A DNA stretch of 64,000 nt from Cylindrospermopsis curvispora GIHE-G1 (GCF_014489415.1 NZ_CP060822.1:1-64000), one strand, 5' to 3'; positions 19,902 to 31,335 are shown, counted from the first letter of the stretch. Program-made: numbers and translations. Notes: generated by a model from the sequence alone, not told the origin.

Positions 19902-20318
19902 TCATATAATTAAATAACCACGCCAAACTAATGGTTGGTTTTCCCCACTTTTCTCAGGTATGAGTAGTCGCCAGCTTTTACCTTCCTTCTGAATTTGTAA
20001 ATAGATATTAAAATGATTGTGCGTTTGGGTGATTTGTCTACTTGGTAATTTAACCTTCAAATCATAAACCCCTTCCACATGATAACCCGGCAAATTTTCA
20101 ATTGTGAGAGCTTGTTGCTGATTAATTACCAGATGTTCAATAGTGAACCCTTCAAAATCCAAATCTAGTTTTTGCTCCAGCTCCTGCTGAGCTTGTTCTA
20201 GCTGCATACTGACCGCCTTGAAAACTAACTCATAAGTTGGAATTAATACAAGACTACTACATGCAGTTATAGACAAGACTAATAAAGTTAAAATCCCTCC
20301 AAAAAGCAATCTTGCCAT
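19902..20318 (-). CDS. Small predicted lipoprotein
   Basis: A protein of 138 residues with a lipoprotein signal peptide: hydrophobic stretch FGGILTLLVL followed by the lipobox ITAC, so the mature protein would begin at Cys near residue 20. The rest has a short helical part (QLEQAQQELEQKL) and beta-rich segments, and is not in a family I recognise. The ATG at 20318 is preceded by GGGTGATT; a GTG two codons upstream is less likely. Confidence 0.68.
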   Translation of the reverse strand: MARLLFGGILTLLVLSITACSSLVLIPTYELVFKAVSMQLEQAQQELEQKLDLDFEGFTIEHLVINQQQALTIENLPGYHVEGVYDLKVKLPSRQITQTHNHFNIYLQIQKEGKSWRLLIPEKSGENQPLVWRGYLII

Positions 20319-20392
20319 AATCACCCAAATTAAGTTAAAATACCAATGCTAAGATATCTTAGAATCAGTTAACTTGTTAATTAACTTGAGTA

Positions 20393-22288
20393 GTGAGAGC
20401 ATATAGCAGCCAACCCCTGGTAAAAAATCCTGAGCAACTAGAAAGTCGCTTATCAGAAATTCCCCTAGCACCAGGGGTTTATTTGATGCGAGATGAGAAG
20501 GATACCATTATATATATTGGTAAATCACGAAAATTACGCTCTCGAGTACGTTCTTATTTTAGGGATTACACAAATAAAACCCAACGTATCAATACAATGG
20601 TGCAACAGATTACAGATATTGAATTCATCATTACGGATACAGAAGCGGAAGCTTTAGCATTAGAAGCAAATTTAATTAAACAGCACCAACCCTATTTTAA
20701 TGTTCTACTTAAAGATGATAAAAAATATCCCTACCTATGTATCACCTGGTCAGAAGAATATCCGCGACTGTTTATCACCCGTAAACGTCAACGGGGAACA
20801 CAAAAACTTGAAGGAGATAGACCACACAAGGATAAATATTATGGACCCTATACAGACTCAACCCTATTGCGGGGAGTTTTACATATATGCCAACAGATAT
20901 TTCCCATGCGACAAAGACCTCAACCCTTATTTAAAGACCGTCCTTGTTTAAATTATGATATAGGTCGCTGTCCGGGAGTATGTCAAAAGTTAGTTTCTGT
21001 AGAAGACTACCATAAAGTTGTAGAAAAAGTAGCTATGGTATTTCAAGGAAGAACGGAGGAACTAATTGATATTTTAACATTACAAATGGAAACCGCCGTC
21101 AGTGAATTAAATTTTGAAGCTGCTGCTGGAATTAGAGATCAAATTATTGGTTTAAAATCCCTAACTGCTCGTCAGAAAGTATCCCTACCCGATGATACAG
21201 TTTCTCGAGATGCTGTTGCTTTAGCCACAGACAATCAACAAGCCCATATTCAGTTATTTCAAATTCGTGCTGGCAAATTAGTAGGAAGATTAGCTTTTGT
21301 AGCCAATGGTCATGCTGACCCAGGAGAGATTTTACAGCGGGTTTTAGAAGAGCACTATCAAACTGCAGATAGTGTGGAAATTCCCACAGAAATATTGGTG
21401 CAATATGAATTACCCCATGGAGATATTTTAGCTGATTTTCTTAGGCAACGTAAAGGCAAAAAGGTGAATATTATTACTCCTTTGAGACAAACTAAGGCAG
21501 AATTAATTGAGATGGTAGAGAAAAATGCCCAGTATGAATTAAAAAGAATGCAAAAAATGGGTGAGGTTAATCAAAAATGTCTGGAAGATTTAGCAGAAAT
21601 TCTGGGTTTATTAGATTTACCTCATCGGATTGAAGGTTATGATATTTCCCATATTCAAGGTAGTAATGCGGTAGGTTCCCAAGTAGTGTTTATTGATGGT
21701 CTACCAGCTAAACAATATTACCGTCACTATAAAATTAAAAACTCTAATGTCACCATTGGTCATTCTGATGATTTTGCCAGTTTAGCGGAGGTTATTTATC
21801 GTAGATTCAGACAGTATATTGAAAATCCCCAATTGCCAAGACAGGGAAATGATGACTGGCCAGATTTAATTATGATTGATGGGGGTAAGGGTCAACTATC
21901 TACGGTTGTGAATATTTTACAAGAAGTTGACTTGTTAAAGGATTTACAAGTGATTAGTTTGGCAAAAAAAAGAGAAGAAATCTTTTTACCCCAGGAGTCT
22001 CAACCTTTGATAACTCAAACAGAGCAACCGGGTGTACAACTGTTAAGAAGACTTAGGGATGAAGCTCATCGATTTGCTATAGGTTTTCATCGTCAACAGA
22101 GAAGTAATCAATGGCAAAGGTCTTGTTTGGATGAAATCCCTGGTTTGGGTGTCCATCGACAGAAGCTATTATTGGCTCATTTTCGCACTATTGATTATAT
22201 TCGTCAAGCAACAGTTCAGCAATTAGCAGAAGCTCCTGGAATTGGATTGAAGTTGGCACAGCAAGTTTTTGCCTATTTCCATCCTTAA
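20393..22288 (+). CDS. uvrC: Excinuclease ABC subunit C
   Basis: Makes both incisions around bulky DNA lesions bound by UvrAB in nucleotide excision repair. The protein has 631 residues and all domains are present in order: GIY-YIG nuclease ([19 protein letters not shown], about 27-45), the Cys-rich patch, the UVR domain that binds UvrB ([14 protein letters not shown], about 237-250), the RNase H-like endonuclease ([18 protein letters not shown], about 418-435) and tandem helix-hairpin-helix at the C-terminus (IPGLG, APGIG). The start is GTG. This housekeeping gene lies inside the IS1-bounded segment. Confidence 0.96.
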   Translation: MRAYSSQPLVKNPEQLESRLSEIPLAPGVYLMRDEKDTIIYIGKSRKLRSRVRSYFRDYTNKTQRINTMVQQITDIEFIITDTEAEALALEANLIKQHQPYFNVLLKDDKKYPYLCITWSEEYPRLFITRKRQRGTQKLEGDRPHKDKYYGPYTDSTLLRGVLHICQQIFPMRQRPQPLFKDRPCLNYDIGRCPGVCQKLVSVEDYHKVVEKVAMVFQGRTEELIDILTLQMETAVSELNFEAAAGIRDQIIGLKSLTARQKVSLPDDTVSRDAVALATDNQQAHIQLFQIRAGKLVGRLAFVANGHADPGEILQRVLEEHYQTADSVEIPTEILVQYELPHGDILADFLRQRKGKKVNIITPLRQTKAELIEMVEKNAQYELKRMQKMGEVNQKCLEDLAEILGLLDLPHRIEGYDISHIQGSNAVGSQVVFIDGLPAKQYYRHYKIKNSNVTIGHSDDFASLAEVIYRRFRQYIENPQLPRQGNDDWPDLIMIDGGKGQLSTVVNILQEVDLLKDLQVISLAKKREEIFLPQESQPLITQTEQPGVQLLRRLRDEAHRFAIGFHRQQRSNQWQRSCLDEIPGLGVHRQKLLLAHFRTIDYIRQATVQQLAEAPGIGLKLAQQVFAYFHP

Positions 22289-22323
22289 AGCAATGATACG
22301 CTACAAATAAAGAGCGATATTTT

Positions 22324-22360
22324 GCAATCGCATTTATATCTCATAGGGGGTGTTGGGTTT
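22324..22360. repeat. Dispersed repeat at the 3' end of the coiled-coil gene
   Basis: A 37-base sequence starting GCAATCGCATTTATATC and ending GGGGGTGTTGGGTTT. Its near-identical partner at 23345-23380 lies just beyond the other end of the same gene in the same orientation. It supplies the stop codon and about the last seven codons of the minus-strand gene at 22341-23249. Confidence 0.75.
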
Positions 22361-23249
22361 GATTGTTCTTCCCATTTAGGTTTAATTTGATGCAGAAAAT
22401 CTTGATTAAAATCTGTCTTCTTGGTTCCTGAGACTGATTACCTTTTTGTTCATTTAACTGTTGTGTCAATAGTTGTATGCGGTTTTCGTATTCTTGTTGC
22501 TGATTTAAATTTTGCTGTGATTGCAATTGAGCTTCCCTAAGTTTATTTTGTAGTTCAAATAATTCATTTTGGCACTGAGATTGTAATTGAGCTATTGATT
22601 GATTCAAAACACCAATTTTATTATGCAACTGCTCAACTTCTTGCTCAAATTGACTGATTTGACTATCTATTTGGGTTTGTTGTAATTCACGTTCCTGAAT
22701 TTTTTCCGCTAAGTCTATTTGCAGCTTCCTATTATTTTCTTGTAGTTTTTTTTCTCTTTCTCGAGCTAAAGTATGTTCTAAGATCATCAAAATAACCATT
22801 ACAATAGTGGCAATTATAGCGACAGCATAAGACTGAATCCAACCACTATTGGAAAAGGGATTAGCAGTTTGTTCGGTTGCACGAGGATTAGCATATACCG
22901 ATTGAGGAAAAATAGCAGGAGGATCAAGCAGCAGGCCATAAGGATGATTTTTTAATTCTTCAGGGTTAAGAGCTGCTTTCCAACATATGGGTGTTGAAGA
23001 ATTTTTACCAGAATAGGAGATAATATTTTTTCCGTTTGGATCTGTAAGTATTAAACCAAATAATTGGGTGGGTGGAATTAAATATAAGATGAACGTAGGT
23101 TGGGTTGAAGTATGAAACCCAACGCCCCCATGGGTAACCCAATGAATATTAGAAGCAATTATACTACCTATACCTGTAAATATAGATGTTATTATACCCA
23201 GTCTAACTAATGCTTCTTTTCCCCGAATTCTACTTATTGATGTACTCAT
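22341..23249 (-). CDS. Two-helix membrane protein with long coiled coil, repeat-invaded
   Basis: I do not recognise this 302-residue protein. Helix 1 spans about residues 14-33, a loop of about 100 residues follows, helix 2 spans about 139-157, and a Gln/Glu-rich coiled coil fills about 158-275. By the positive-inside pattern the loop is probably outside the cytosol and the coiled coil inside. Residues about 38-62 are encoded by sequence that is a dispersed repeat elsewhere, and the last residues by another repeat, so the gene has been reshaped by insertions or is decaying. A good ribosome site (AAGGAATATAAA) precedes the ATG. It lies 450 bases downstream of the Cmr operon on the same strand. 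Confidence 0.6.
   Translation of the reverse strand: MSTSISRIRGKEALVRLGIITSIFTGIGSIIASNIHWVTHGGVGFHTSTQPTFILYLIPPTQLFGLILTDPNGKNIISYSGKNSSTPICWKAALNPEELKNHPYGLLLDPPAIFPQSVYANPRATEQTANPFSNSGWIQSYAVAIIATIVMVILMILEHTLAREREKKLQENNRKLQIDLAEKIQERELQQTQIDSQISQFEQEVEQLHNKIGVLNQSIAQLQSQCQNELFELQNKLREAQLQSQQNLNQQQEYENRIQLLTQQLNEQKGNQSQEPRRQILIKIFCIKLNLNGKNNQTQHPL
23067..23135. repeat. Dispersed repeats inside the coiled-coil gene
   Basis: Bases 23067-23097 repeat 15362-15392 exactly in inverse orientation (core GGAATTAAATATAAGATG). Bases from about 23098 to 23135 are a second element with a GTTGGGTT / AACCCAAC hairpin and a CCCCCATGGG end, similar to sequence at 23345-23398. Together they encode about 25 residues in frame. 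Confidence 0.75.
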
Positions 23250-23699
23250 TTTATATTCCTTAACTTGGTAAGTAAACTAAGGCTTAAATACTGTATATCA
23301 TAGTATTAATGTAAATTTACCATTGTCTTGATTATTGGTGCTTCGCAATCCCGTTTATATCCCATGGGGGTGTTGGGTTATTAAACTCAACCCAACCTAG
23401 ATTATTCACATTTCACATTCCGATCCTGCTTGATCAAAGATTGAGGATAAAGGTTTTTGGTAAGGATATAAATCAATTATTTCAAGGGTTTTGGGGTAGG
23501 GGGTAGAGTGTTTTTAAAAACATGAGATCGCAAAGCACTCCACACGCGAGATTGCTACTTTAAAGGATGTTTTAAGTTCTGGGGCGATCGCATTTCTCTA
23601 GTTGTTCATGCGATCGCTAATTTAATAGCACTCCCCAAAGGGAAGTGCGCTTTAGTGCATACCAAGGACTTACGCAAAAAGGAAAGTATGGGTAATTCA
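23250..23699. other. Repeat-rich intergenic region downstream of the Cmr operon
   Basis: No gene seen. It holds the second copy of the GCAATC...GTGTTGGGTT repeat (23345-23380), followed by an inverted repeat GTTGGGTT / AACCCAAC that can fold as a hairpin. It also holds two HIP1 octamers near 23583 and 23609, and the sequence AAGGACTTACGCAAAAA near 23664, which resembles the ends of cyanobacterial insertion elements and MITEs. No partner end was found, so no element is called. Confidence 0.6.
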
Positions 23700-25484
23700 T
23701 TAAGTCCTATTAGATGTGGTTAGGGGAAAAATTTGTAAACAATTAGAAGGATCTTTTGTTAATTGCTGAACAAAATCTCGCCGTAATCCAGTGGTTGCAC
23801 CAAACACAGTTATCACCTGATAATCAATCCCTGTTACATAATTTAATTGACGAATCCAAACAGGGGAGGGAATAGAAGATTTTCCACACACTTTTTCCTT
23901 CTTGTAAAAAGAAGGACCATGCAATACAGAAAGCGCAAAACATTTGTTACCACTTTGTTTTCCTTCACAGACGAAAATTTGACAATTTTTATCGACTGAT
24001 TCAATCCATTCTCTACTTGTAGTCTGAACGGTTTTTAACTCATTATAGTCAAATGCTATCAGACTAAAAGTACGTAAACCTCTATAAAAGTCTTTGAGTC
24101 GGGTTCGGAATAATTCTTGAAATTCTAATATAGTATCAGGTAAATTCCAAAATTCGCCAGTTGTATCTGGGGGAATTAAAGTGGAACCGCGCCAATATGG
24201 ATTGCTACTTCTCTTATAACAGGGTCGTCTTGCGCCTTGTCCAACCCCTCCTAAACGAAACATTAACCAAGTTAAATTATAGAGTAAAAGGCTTAAAGCT
24301 TGTTGTCTATTTTCTGGTAAATTTTGTGATTGAGAATTGTGGTGCAAGGTTAATTTACCTGAGAGAAAATTTGGTAAATCTTGCGAGTAATTTTCTTTAA
24401 CTTCTATTTCTTCAATTTCTACCCGAAAAAGTCCTGTGTGAGAATTATCTGTTCTTGGATTTTTTTCAAGTCCTCCAAATATTTCCATCTCTAATCTTTT
24501 AACGTCACCAGGTGATAAAACCCCTAATGCTAGAGTCCGAAACCAATACCGTATCATTGACCGAAAAGCGGTGGGGCGGACTTCTGAAATTGCTTTCCCT
24601 CTGTATTTCCCAATATTGTTTCGTTGCCAGTGTTCGAAAGAATATGACCCATGAATCAATTGACCTTGTAATTCAAATTTAATCCTGAGAATAGGAGATA
24701 GAGGAACAATAATTTCCTTATCTTTAAGTTCTTTAATAAATTTTATTGATGGTCTTAATTTTCCATAACCAGTATTTACTCTATAACCGATTCCCTCAAT
24801 TAATCCTTTAATTAACCAATTCCTAACTTTATATAAAATATCCTCCTCTTCATTGTTTTGTTTTGGAGAATATTTTGTTCTCCGTAAACCAATTACAAAA
24901 GAGGGGTTTTTTAAAGATAGAAAAATGCTAGGATTAGGATTACTATATTCAGGCGTTTTATCTCCATTCCATGTCCAAAGCATATTGGTCATATCACCCG
25001 ATAATCCAGCTTTTTTATCCTTTCCAGGTAATGGATAAGCATCTAGAAAAATAACTTTTCCCATACTAGATTTTGTTTCAATATCCCCGAAAATATCTTT
25101 AACTTCCCCTTCCGTTATTGTTGAATCTTGCATGGCTATAGCGCGGGCAATACCTCTGAGCGTACTACTGGGAATATAAGGCATTCCTAACGCATCAAAC
25201 ACTGGTAACAACATCGATTCTGGTCCCTTATGTCCCCCCACTCGTATACGCCAAGGACATTTAACTTCAAAATGAGTATCCGCTAATCTAATTATCCGTT
25301 CAGTTAATCTTTTTAAGGGAATTGACCAATCCTGATCTTTAAACTCCTCGAATAATTCTAGAATTGTCCCACTATCAACAGTAGTATCCTTAGAAGGGGA
25401 ACGCATCCAACGCAAATATTCAACAAAACTAGCATCCTTACTAGGTTGAGATTCTAAGTTTTTAATCCAAGGGTTCGGTAACAT
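23700..25484 (-). CDS. Cmr6-Cmr1 fused RAMP protein, type III-B CRISPR
   Basis: A subunit of the Cmr RNA-guided effector complex. The 594 residues (counted from the ATG at 25484; a GTG three codons upstream is possible) look like two RAMP proteins in one chain. In the longer numbering, residues 60-250 resemble Cmr6 (MPYIPSSTLRG at about 104-114, Gly-rich GIGYRVNTGYGKLRP at 234-248). Residues 265-597 resemble Cmr1 (VRPTAFRSMIRYWFRTLA at about 305-322, EIFGG at 337-341, Gly-rich GGVGQGARRP at 415-424). Cmr1 and Cmr6 cap the target-RNA 3' end side of the complex in known Cmr structures, so a fusion is structurally sensible. It is the last gene of the operon, 41 bases after cmr5. Confidence 0.85.
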   Translation of the reverse strand: MLPNPWIKNLESQPSKDASFVEYLRWMRSPSKDTTVDSGTILELFEEFKDQDWSIPLKRLTERIIRLADTHFEVKCPWRIRVGGHKGPESMLLPVFDALGMPYIPSSTLRGIARAIAMQDSTITEGEVKDIFGDIETKSSMGKVIFLDAYPLPGKDKKAGLSGDMTNMLWTWNGDKTPEYSNPNPSIFLSLKNPSFVIGLRRTKYSPKQNNEEEDILYKVRNWLIKGLIEGIGYRVNTGYGKLRPSIKFIKELKDKEIIVPLSPILRIKFELQGQLIHGSYSFEHWQRNNIGKYRGKAISEVRPTAFRSMIRYWFRTLALGVLSPGDVKRLEMEIFGGLEKNPRTDNSHTGLFRVEIEEIEVKENYSQDLPNFLSGKLTLHHNSQSQNLPENRQQALSLLLYNLTWLMFRLGGVGQGARRPCYKRSSNPYWRGSTLIPPDTTGEFWNLPDTILEFQELFRTRLKDFYRGLRTFSLIAFDYNELKTVQTTSREWIESVDKNCQIFVCEGKQSGNKCFALSVLHGPSFYKKEKVCGKSSIPSPVWIRQLNYVTGIDYQVITVFGATTGLRRDFVQQLTKDPSNCLQIFPLTTSNRT

Positions 25485-25534
25485 AATCACCACTCAAAGT
25501 AAATGAACATAAGAAAAATCAAATTCAGTCAAAT

Positions 25535-26074
25535 TCATGATTTTGGATAAATCGCTTCCGCCCAAAAAGCAAATTCCCGCGCAACTTCTAGAGCTAATCC
25601 AGTTAATCCTAAATATTCAGACCCTGATAAATTATTTTGGGTTAAATAATCTAATCCTCCCTTGTCAATAAGAGTAGTCACTGGAGGAAGGTTACTTGTA
25701 GGTTGACTAGGTTGATTAAGTCGTCTAATAATAATAGGTGGGTTAGCAAGATTAGGCGGTTTAGGTTTATTAACAGAAATAGCTTGCTGATTAGATTGAG
25801 TGGGTTGTGGAGGAGTTAAATCTTTGTCTAGGGAGCCAAAATGAATCTCTTCTAAAATCTGAAAAAAACATTTGACAACTTTGCGTTTATTTTCTTGCGA
25901 TAGGGCAAATTCTTCCGCTTTGAGTCTTAACAACCCCCAAGTGGCAATATAATTATAAAGCTCAACAGCTTGACCTTTTTGCTCTCTCTTATCATCAGCA
26001 CTTGTTTTAGCGTTTAACTGATTTAGCTGAGAATACACTTTACTAGAAATAGTACGAGGATCATAGGTAAACAT
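25535..26074 (-). CDS. cmr5: Type III-B small subunit Cmr5, extended
   Basis: The small helical subunit that forms the inner filament of the Cmr complex. It has 179 residues, longer than the usual 120-150. The N-terminal part (about 1-80) contains the Cmr5-like helices with YNYIATWGLLRLKAEE, and the C-terminal part (about 140-179, LTGLALEVAREFAFWAEAIYP) completes the bundle. Between them lies a Pro/Gln/Asn-rich linker of about 55 residues that is probably disordered. A strong ribosome site, AAGGAGTAAATA, precedes the ATG. It starts 10 bases after cmr4. Confidence 0.85.
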   Translation of the reverse strand: MFTYDPRTISSKVYSQLNQLNAKTSADDKREQKGQAVELYNYIATWGLLRLKAEEFALSQENKRKVVKCFFQILEEIHFGSLDKDLTPPQPTQSNQQAISVNKPKPPNLANPPIIIRRLNQPSQPTSNLPPVTTLIDKGGLDYLTQNNLSGSEYLGLTGLALEVAREFAFWAEAIYPKS

Positions 26075-26084
26075 TATTTACTCC

Positions 26085-28090
<2,006 letters not shown>

Positions 28091-31081
28091 TTATTGTTGA
28101 GTTTCGCCCCATTTCACTTGTTCCATCATTTTCTCATTCCAGAAGGCACTAAAACGCAGAAGATTAGCTAAGTCCTTCTCTGTAGTGCCTAAAGGCGGTT
28201 GTTTTTCAGTTTTATTTTGATTTACTTGATTATAGGTTTGATAAGCCCAGTTTTCCCACTGATCCAACCAATTGAGTAAGTTTTCTTGAATACGAGAATC
28301 TAATGTTTGATCTGGACGGTTGATGATCACTTGTGCGGCTTTTCTAAATAGATGATTGCTTTCGGTAATACAAGCATGGAGGGGTAATTCTTCGGCTAAT
28401 CGATAAAACAATGTACTTAAATCTTCCTCATAATCCTGCATAAAATCCCACCATAAGTCTAATAACTCCCCCTTCATCAAAGCTTCTGAACTGTTACCCG
28501 AACCATAAATTACCCGAAAACAGAGTCCGTCTTTTCCATATAACTTTTTAGCCCGGTCTTTTTCAGCAGACCACAGGCTTTCTAGTACGGTAGGAAGAGG
28601 TACACTTTTATGAGCAATGACAATACCTATACTCATAGTTGCTCCATCTCCCATGGTAAAATAGGGGCGTTTTTGTAATCCTTGCAGATCTTTTTTAGGG
28701 GTCCAGTAACCACCATCCGTACTGAATTCTCCCTCTGGATCTGAACCCCCACACCAAGCAGCACGGAGCGATCGCAAATAACCCGGTAAATCTGCCAGAG
28801 ATAACACTGCCATCACATCATCCCCACCGCTATAGACCACCTTACCACAATAGCGTTTTTCTGTCAGATAAGGTACCAAACGATTAGAAAAATCTAATAG
28901 AGCGCGGTTCAAACCCACATGGGTTGCGGGTCCCATGCGTTTTTTAGTTGCTAGTAAATCCGGGTAATCTTGATGATTTTTAACATTTTCTGCGATCGCT
29001 TCCGTGATTAGATACTCCTCATAGTTCTTTAACTTTGACCCGGAGACATACTTACCCATACCATCCCCATCTCCAAGGACAATCACCCACCAATCAGCCG
29101 GACTAGCTTCGCCAAAACCTGCTTTCTTATGAGCCTGTTGAACCAAACCTCGTAATTTTGCTGTTTCTTGGGCATTACAATTCATGTCATCAGCTAACCA
29201 TTTACTGGAAAACATGACTCCATTAAAATTCTGTCCATTCCTATTATGTGGATTAATTTCCCTATCAACTTTTGGTATTTGATAAGCAACAGCACGGGTT
29301 CGAGAAGCAAAAGTCTTTACCTTGTCAGGTAAATCCTCAATAATCAATGTATTAAGATAACCCCAATAACTGCGTGTTTTGTTTCCCCCCTTGCAGAAAT
29401 CGTCATAAGTAAATCGAGCTGCAGCAATAGAACTTAAATTAGGAAAACGAATTAAATTATCATAGTTAGTATCATCTCCCTCTCCCAGATTAATTCCCAA
29501 AGATTCAGCCACTCCCCCATATCGCCAAGCCATGCGTTTTGTTAATTCAATGGCATTTAACTTCTCCGAACCATTAAATAGACCCGGATAAACTTTAGCC
29601 ATTAATCGCCAGAATAAACCCATTGATCTGGCTGAAAGTCCACCTCCATTTTTAAACTGACCGTGATAATGCAATTGGGGATGAACTACGCTAAATTGAC
29701 CGGATAAAGTAGAACGTTCCCCAGGAGCTGTAGGAATTGCCCAGGTGCGAGTATTTTTTACAGCTTGAATAGACTGTGCTAACCGTGCTTGTAATGCTCC
29801 CCACCAAGTACCAGTGTTTATCTGGTCGTAGAGTTTTTCTTCAGCTGTTGTAGGTATAGATTCGGTAAAATTAGGAGGGTTAATCACATTTTGTGCTTGT
29901 TTCCATTGCTGATAATTTTCCACACTAGGATTAATACTTAATAACCGGTCTGGATTGCCTAAAGGTACTGCTGTCCAGTAAGTTTCCCAAGTTTTGTCTA
30001 TTTGTGCTTCCCACAGTTTATTCCACTCCCAACAGCTACCATCATTACCCTTATGCCATTTATCCAAATCTTGTTGGCACAATTCTTGTATTTCCTCATT
30101 ATCAGAAAATTCCTCTAATATTTGAGTTATTTTACCTGTATTTTGAGAATCCTTAAGGAATTTGATAGTTCGTTCTTTCACATCTTTTCTAACTTTTTGA
30201 GCAATTGCAGAGTATTCTTGAGTTAAAAATTCTCTCAGAGTTTTACCTAATTCTCTAGCTGCTTCCTTACCGGGAACTAAAACCGTAATCACATTAGGAA
30301 ATCCAGCCGTACTCAAACTTGTAGAAACCCCATCATGAAATCTACCAACCGGATCTGTTTCCTTTTGAAAACTAGCGAAGTAGTCAGCAAAATCCGGATA
30401 TTTTTTAATAATTAAAGCATCCACAATTTCTTGACTCCAAAGAGAAGGAGTAATAACCGCATCCGGTCCATATAACTCAGCGATTTTCCAGCAGAGTTTA
30501 ACACTCAGATAGTGGAGTAAATATGAACCAGCCCAGAAATCTAAAAACTTTCGGGATGCTTTGATAAATTCTTGTACTGGGGAGAAAGTAAACAGTAGCA
30601 AATAAGGGTGTTGGTGTTTATTTTCGGGTTGCCAACGTGGGGGATACATTGCCCCAACTAGAGCGGAAACGGTACTTTTATAGCTATATAGGGGACAATC
30701 AGGAAGGATGCTATGAGCGGGATAGAGGAAAAAATCATTTTGGTTTTGTTGGATGAGTTCGGGATAAAATCGCCAAAACCACCAAAAAAGTTTTTCTATA
30801 TCTGTTTCGGAGGCAATTTCTGGAGGAATTTCTGGTATGGAGGATTGTGAAGTAATATTTCGACTTTGTCCACTAATAGGATGCTTGACTCTATTAATAT
30901 TAGTGCCTGGGATCTGTGCCAGATTAACCCGATCTGAGGAACTAGCTATTTGCTCAGGTAACTCTCCTGGAGGAATAGAAGGCCATTGTTGCAGAATAGA
31001 GTGGTCTTCTAGCAAGGCATAAAGTTTACGAGAATAGAAATTAGTTGAATTAATAGGTGAATCTGATTCTGGCATAATCAT
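28091..31081 (-). CDS. cas10: Type III-B Cas10/Cmr2
   Basis: The large subunit of the Cmr complex. In 996 residues, LFTFSPVQEFIKASRK and the LDFWAGSYLL segment (about 163-188) mark the Cmr2 N-terminal region. The palm domains follow, with GDGDGMG at about 670-676 and the cyclase motif SGGDD at 751-755 intact. The protein should therefore be able to make cyclic oligoadenylates. The HD nuclease region is not recognisable: where Cmr2 relatives have a PDHS...H segment, this protein has PDCPLYSYKS (about 127-136), with the histidines replaced. It is the first gene of a tight five-gene operon; only a weak promoter candidate (TTTACA on the minus strand at 31151-31156) is visible. Confidence 0.93.
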   Translation of the reverse strand: MIMPESDSPINSTNFYSRKLYALLEDHSILQQWPSIPPGELPEQIASSSDRVNLAQIPGTNINRVKHPISGQSRNITSQSSIPEIPPEIASETDIEKLFWWFWRFYPELIQQNQNDFFLYPAHSILPDCPLYSYKSTVSALVGAMYPPRWQPENKHQHPYLLLFTFSPVQEFIKASRKFLDFWAGSYLLHYLSVKLCWKIAELYGPDAVITPSLWSQEIVDALIIKKYPDFADYFASFQKETDPVGRFHDGVSTSLSTAGFPNVITVLVPGKEAARELGKTLREFLTQEYSAIAQKVRKDVKERTIKFLKDSQNTGKITQILEEFSDNEEIQELCQQDLDKWHKGNDGSCWEWNKLWEAQIDKTWETYWTAVPLGNPDRLLSINPSVENYQQWKQAQNVINPPNFTESIPTTAEEKLYDQINTGTWWGALQARLAQSIQAVKNTRTWAIPTAPGERSTLSGQFSVVHPQLHYHGQFKNGGGLSARSMGLFWRLMAKVYPGLFNGSEKLNAIELTKRMAWRYGGVAESLGINLGEGDDTNYDNLIRFPNLSSIAAARFTYDDFCKGGNKTRSYWGYLNTLIIEDLPDKVKTFASRTRAVAYQIPKVDREINPHNRNGQNFNGVMFSSKWLADDMNCNAQETAKLRGLVQQAHKKAGFGEASPADWWVIVLGDGDGMGKYVSGSKLKNYEEYLITEAIAENVKNHQDYPDLLATKKRMGPATHVGLNRALLDFSNRLVPYLTEKRYCGKVVYSGGDDVMAVLSLADLPGYLRSLRAAWCGGSDPEGEFSTDGGYWTPKKDLQGLQKRPYFTMGDGATMSIGIVIAHKSVPLPTVLESLWSAEKDRAKKLYGKDGLCFRVIYGSGNSSEALMKGELLDLWWDFMQDYEEDLSTLFYRLAEELPLHACITESNHLFRKAAQVIINRPDQTLDSRIQENLLNWLDQWENWAYQTYNQVNQNKTEKQPPLGTTEKDLANLLRFSAFWNEKMMEQVKWGETQQ

Positions 31082-31208
31082 AAATCGCTAAAGCTTTTAC
31101 TTTATCACGAAAATAAAGATACTTAATTAAAATAATTGATGATTTTGTTTTGTAAATCCCTGGGTCAGAGCATTTTAAAAAGGATATAAATCCCCAGCTT
31201 TAACCTGT

Positions 31209-31335
31209 GTTTACTTTTATTATTTCCGCTTCCACTGAAGGAAGCGGTCTTTTTTGTAATACCAGACATTTCACGGGCTGATACTTTATTGAGTTTCCAT
31301 TAATTCTGCTTCTTAGATAGAAGCGGTCTATTCCT
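31209..31335. repeat. Two degenerate CRISPR-like palindromic repeats
   Basis: Two related units about 79 bases apart: one with the stem CCGCTTCC / GGAAGCGG (31226-31247), the other with GCTTCT / AGAAGC (31308-31324). Both are preceded by a GTTT-containing AT-rich stretch and both end in GAAGCGGTCT, with about 40 bases between them. Spacing and palindromic shape fit one repeat-spacer-repeat of a decayed CRISPR array. The first unit, followed by TCTTTTTT, could instead be a terminator. The remaining part of the 535-base gene-free stretch is described in the next entry. Confidence 0.42.

Noticed and set aside
11000-23600. Apparent scarcity of HIP1 octamers from about 14.3 to 23.5 kb as a mark of foreign DNA
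   Set aside because: The gap also covers native uvrC and SpoIIM genes, and a similar gap runs from about 29.0 to 37.9 kb including psbA, so it is not diagnostic.
23660-23699. Insertion-sequence end AAGGACTTACGCAAAAA
   Set aside because: It resembles ends of known cyanobacterial elements, but no matching inverted end or transposase was found nearby.
31226-31256. Simple Rho-independent terminator on the plus strand
   Set aside because: The hairpin plus T-run fits, but there is no rightward gene upstream to terminate, and a related unit 79 bases on suggests a repeat; kept as an alternative only.
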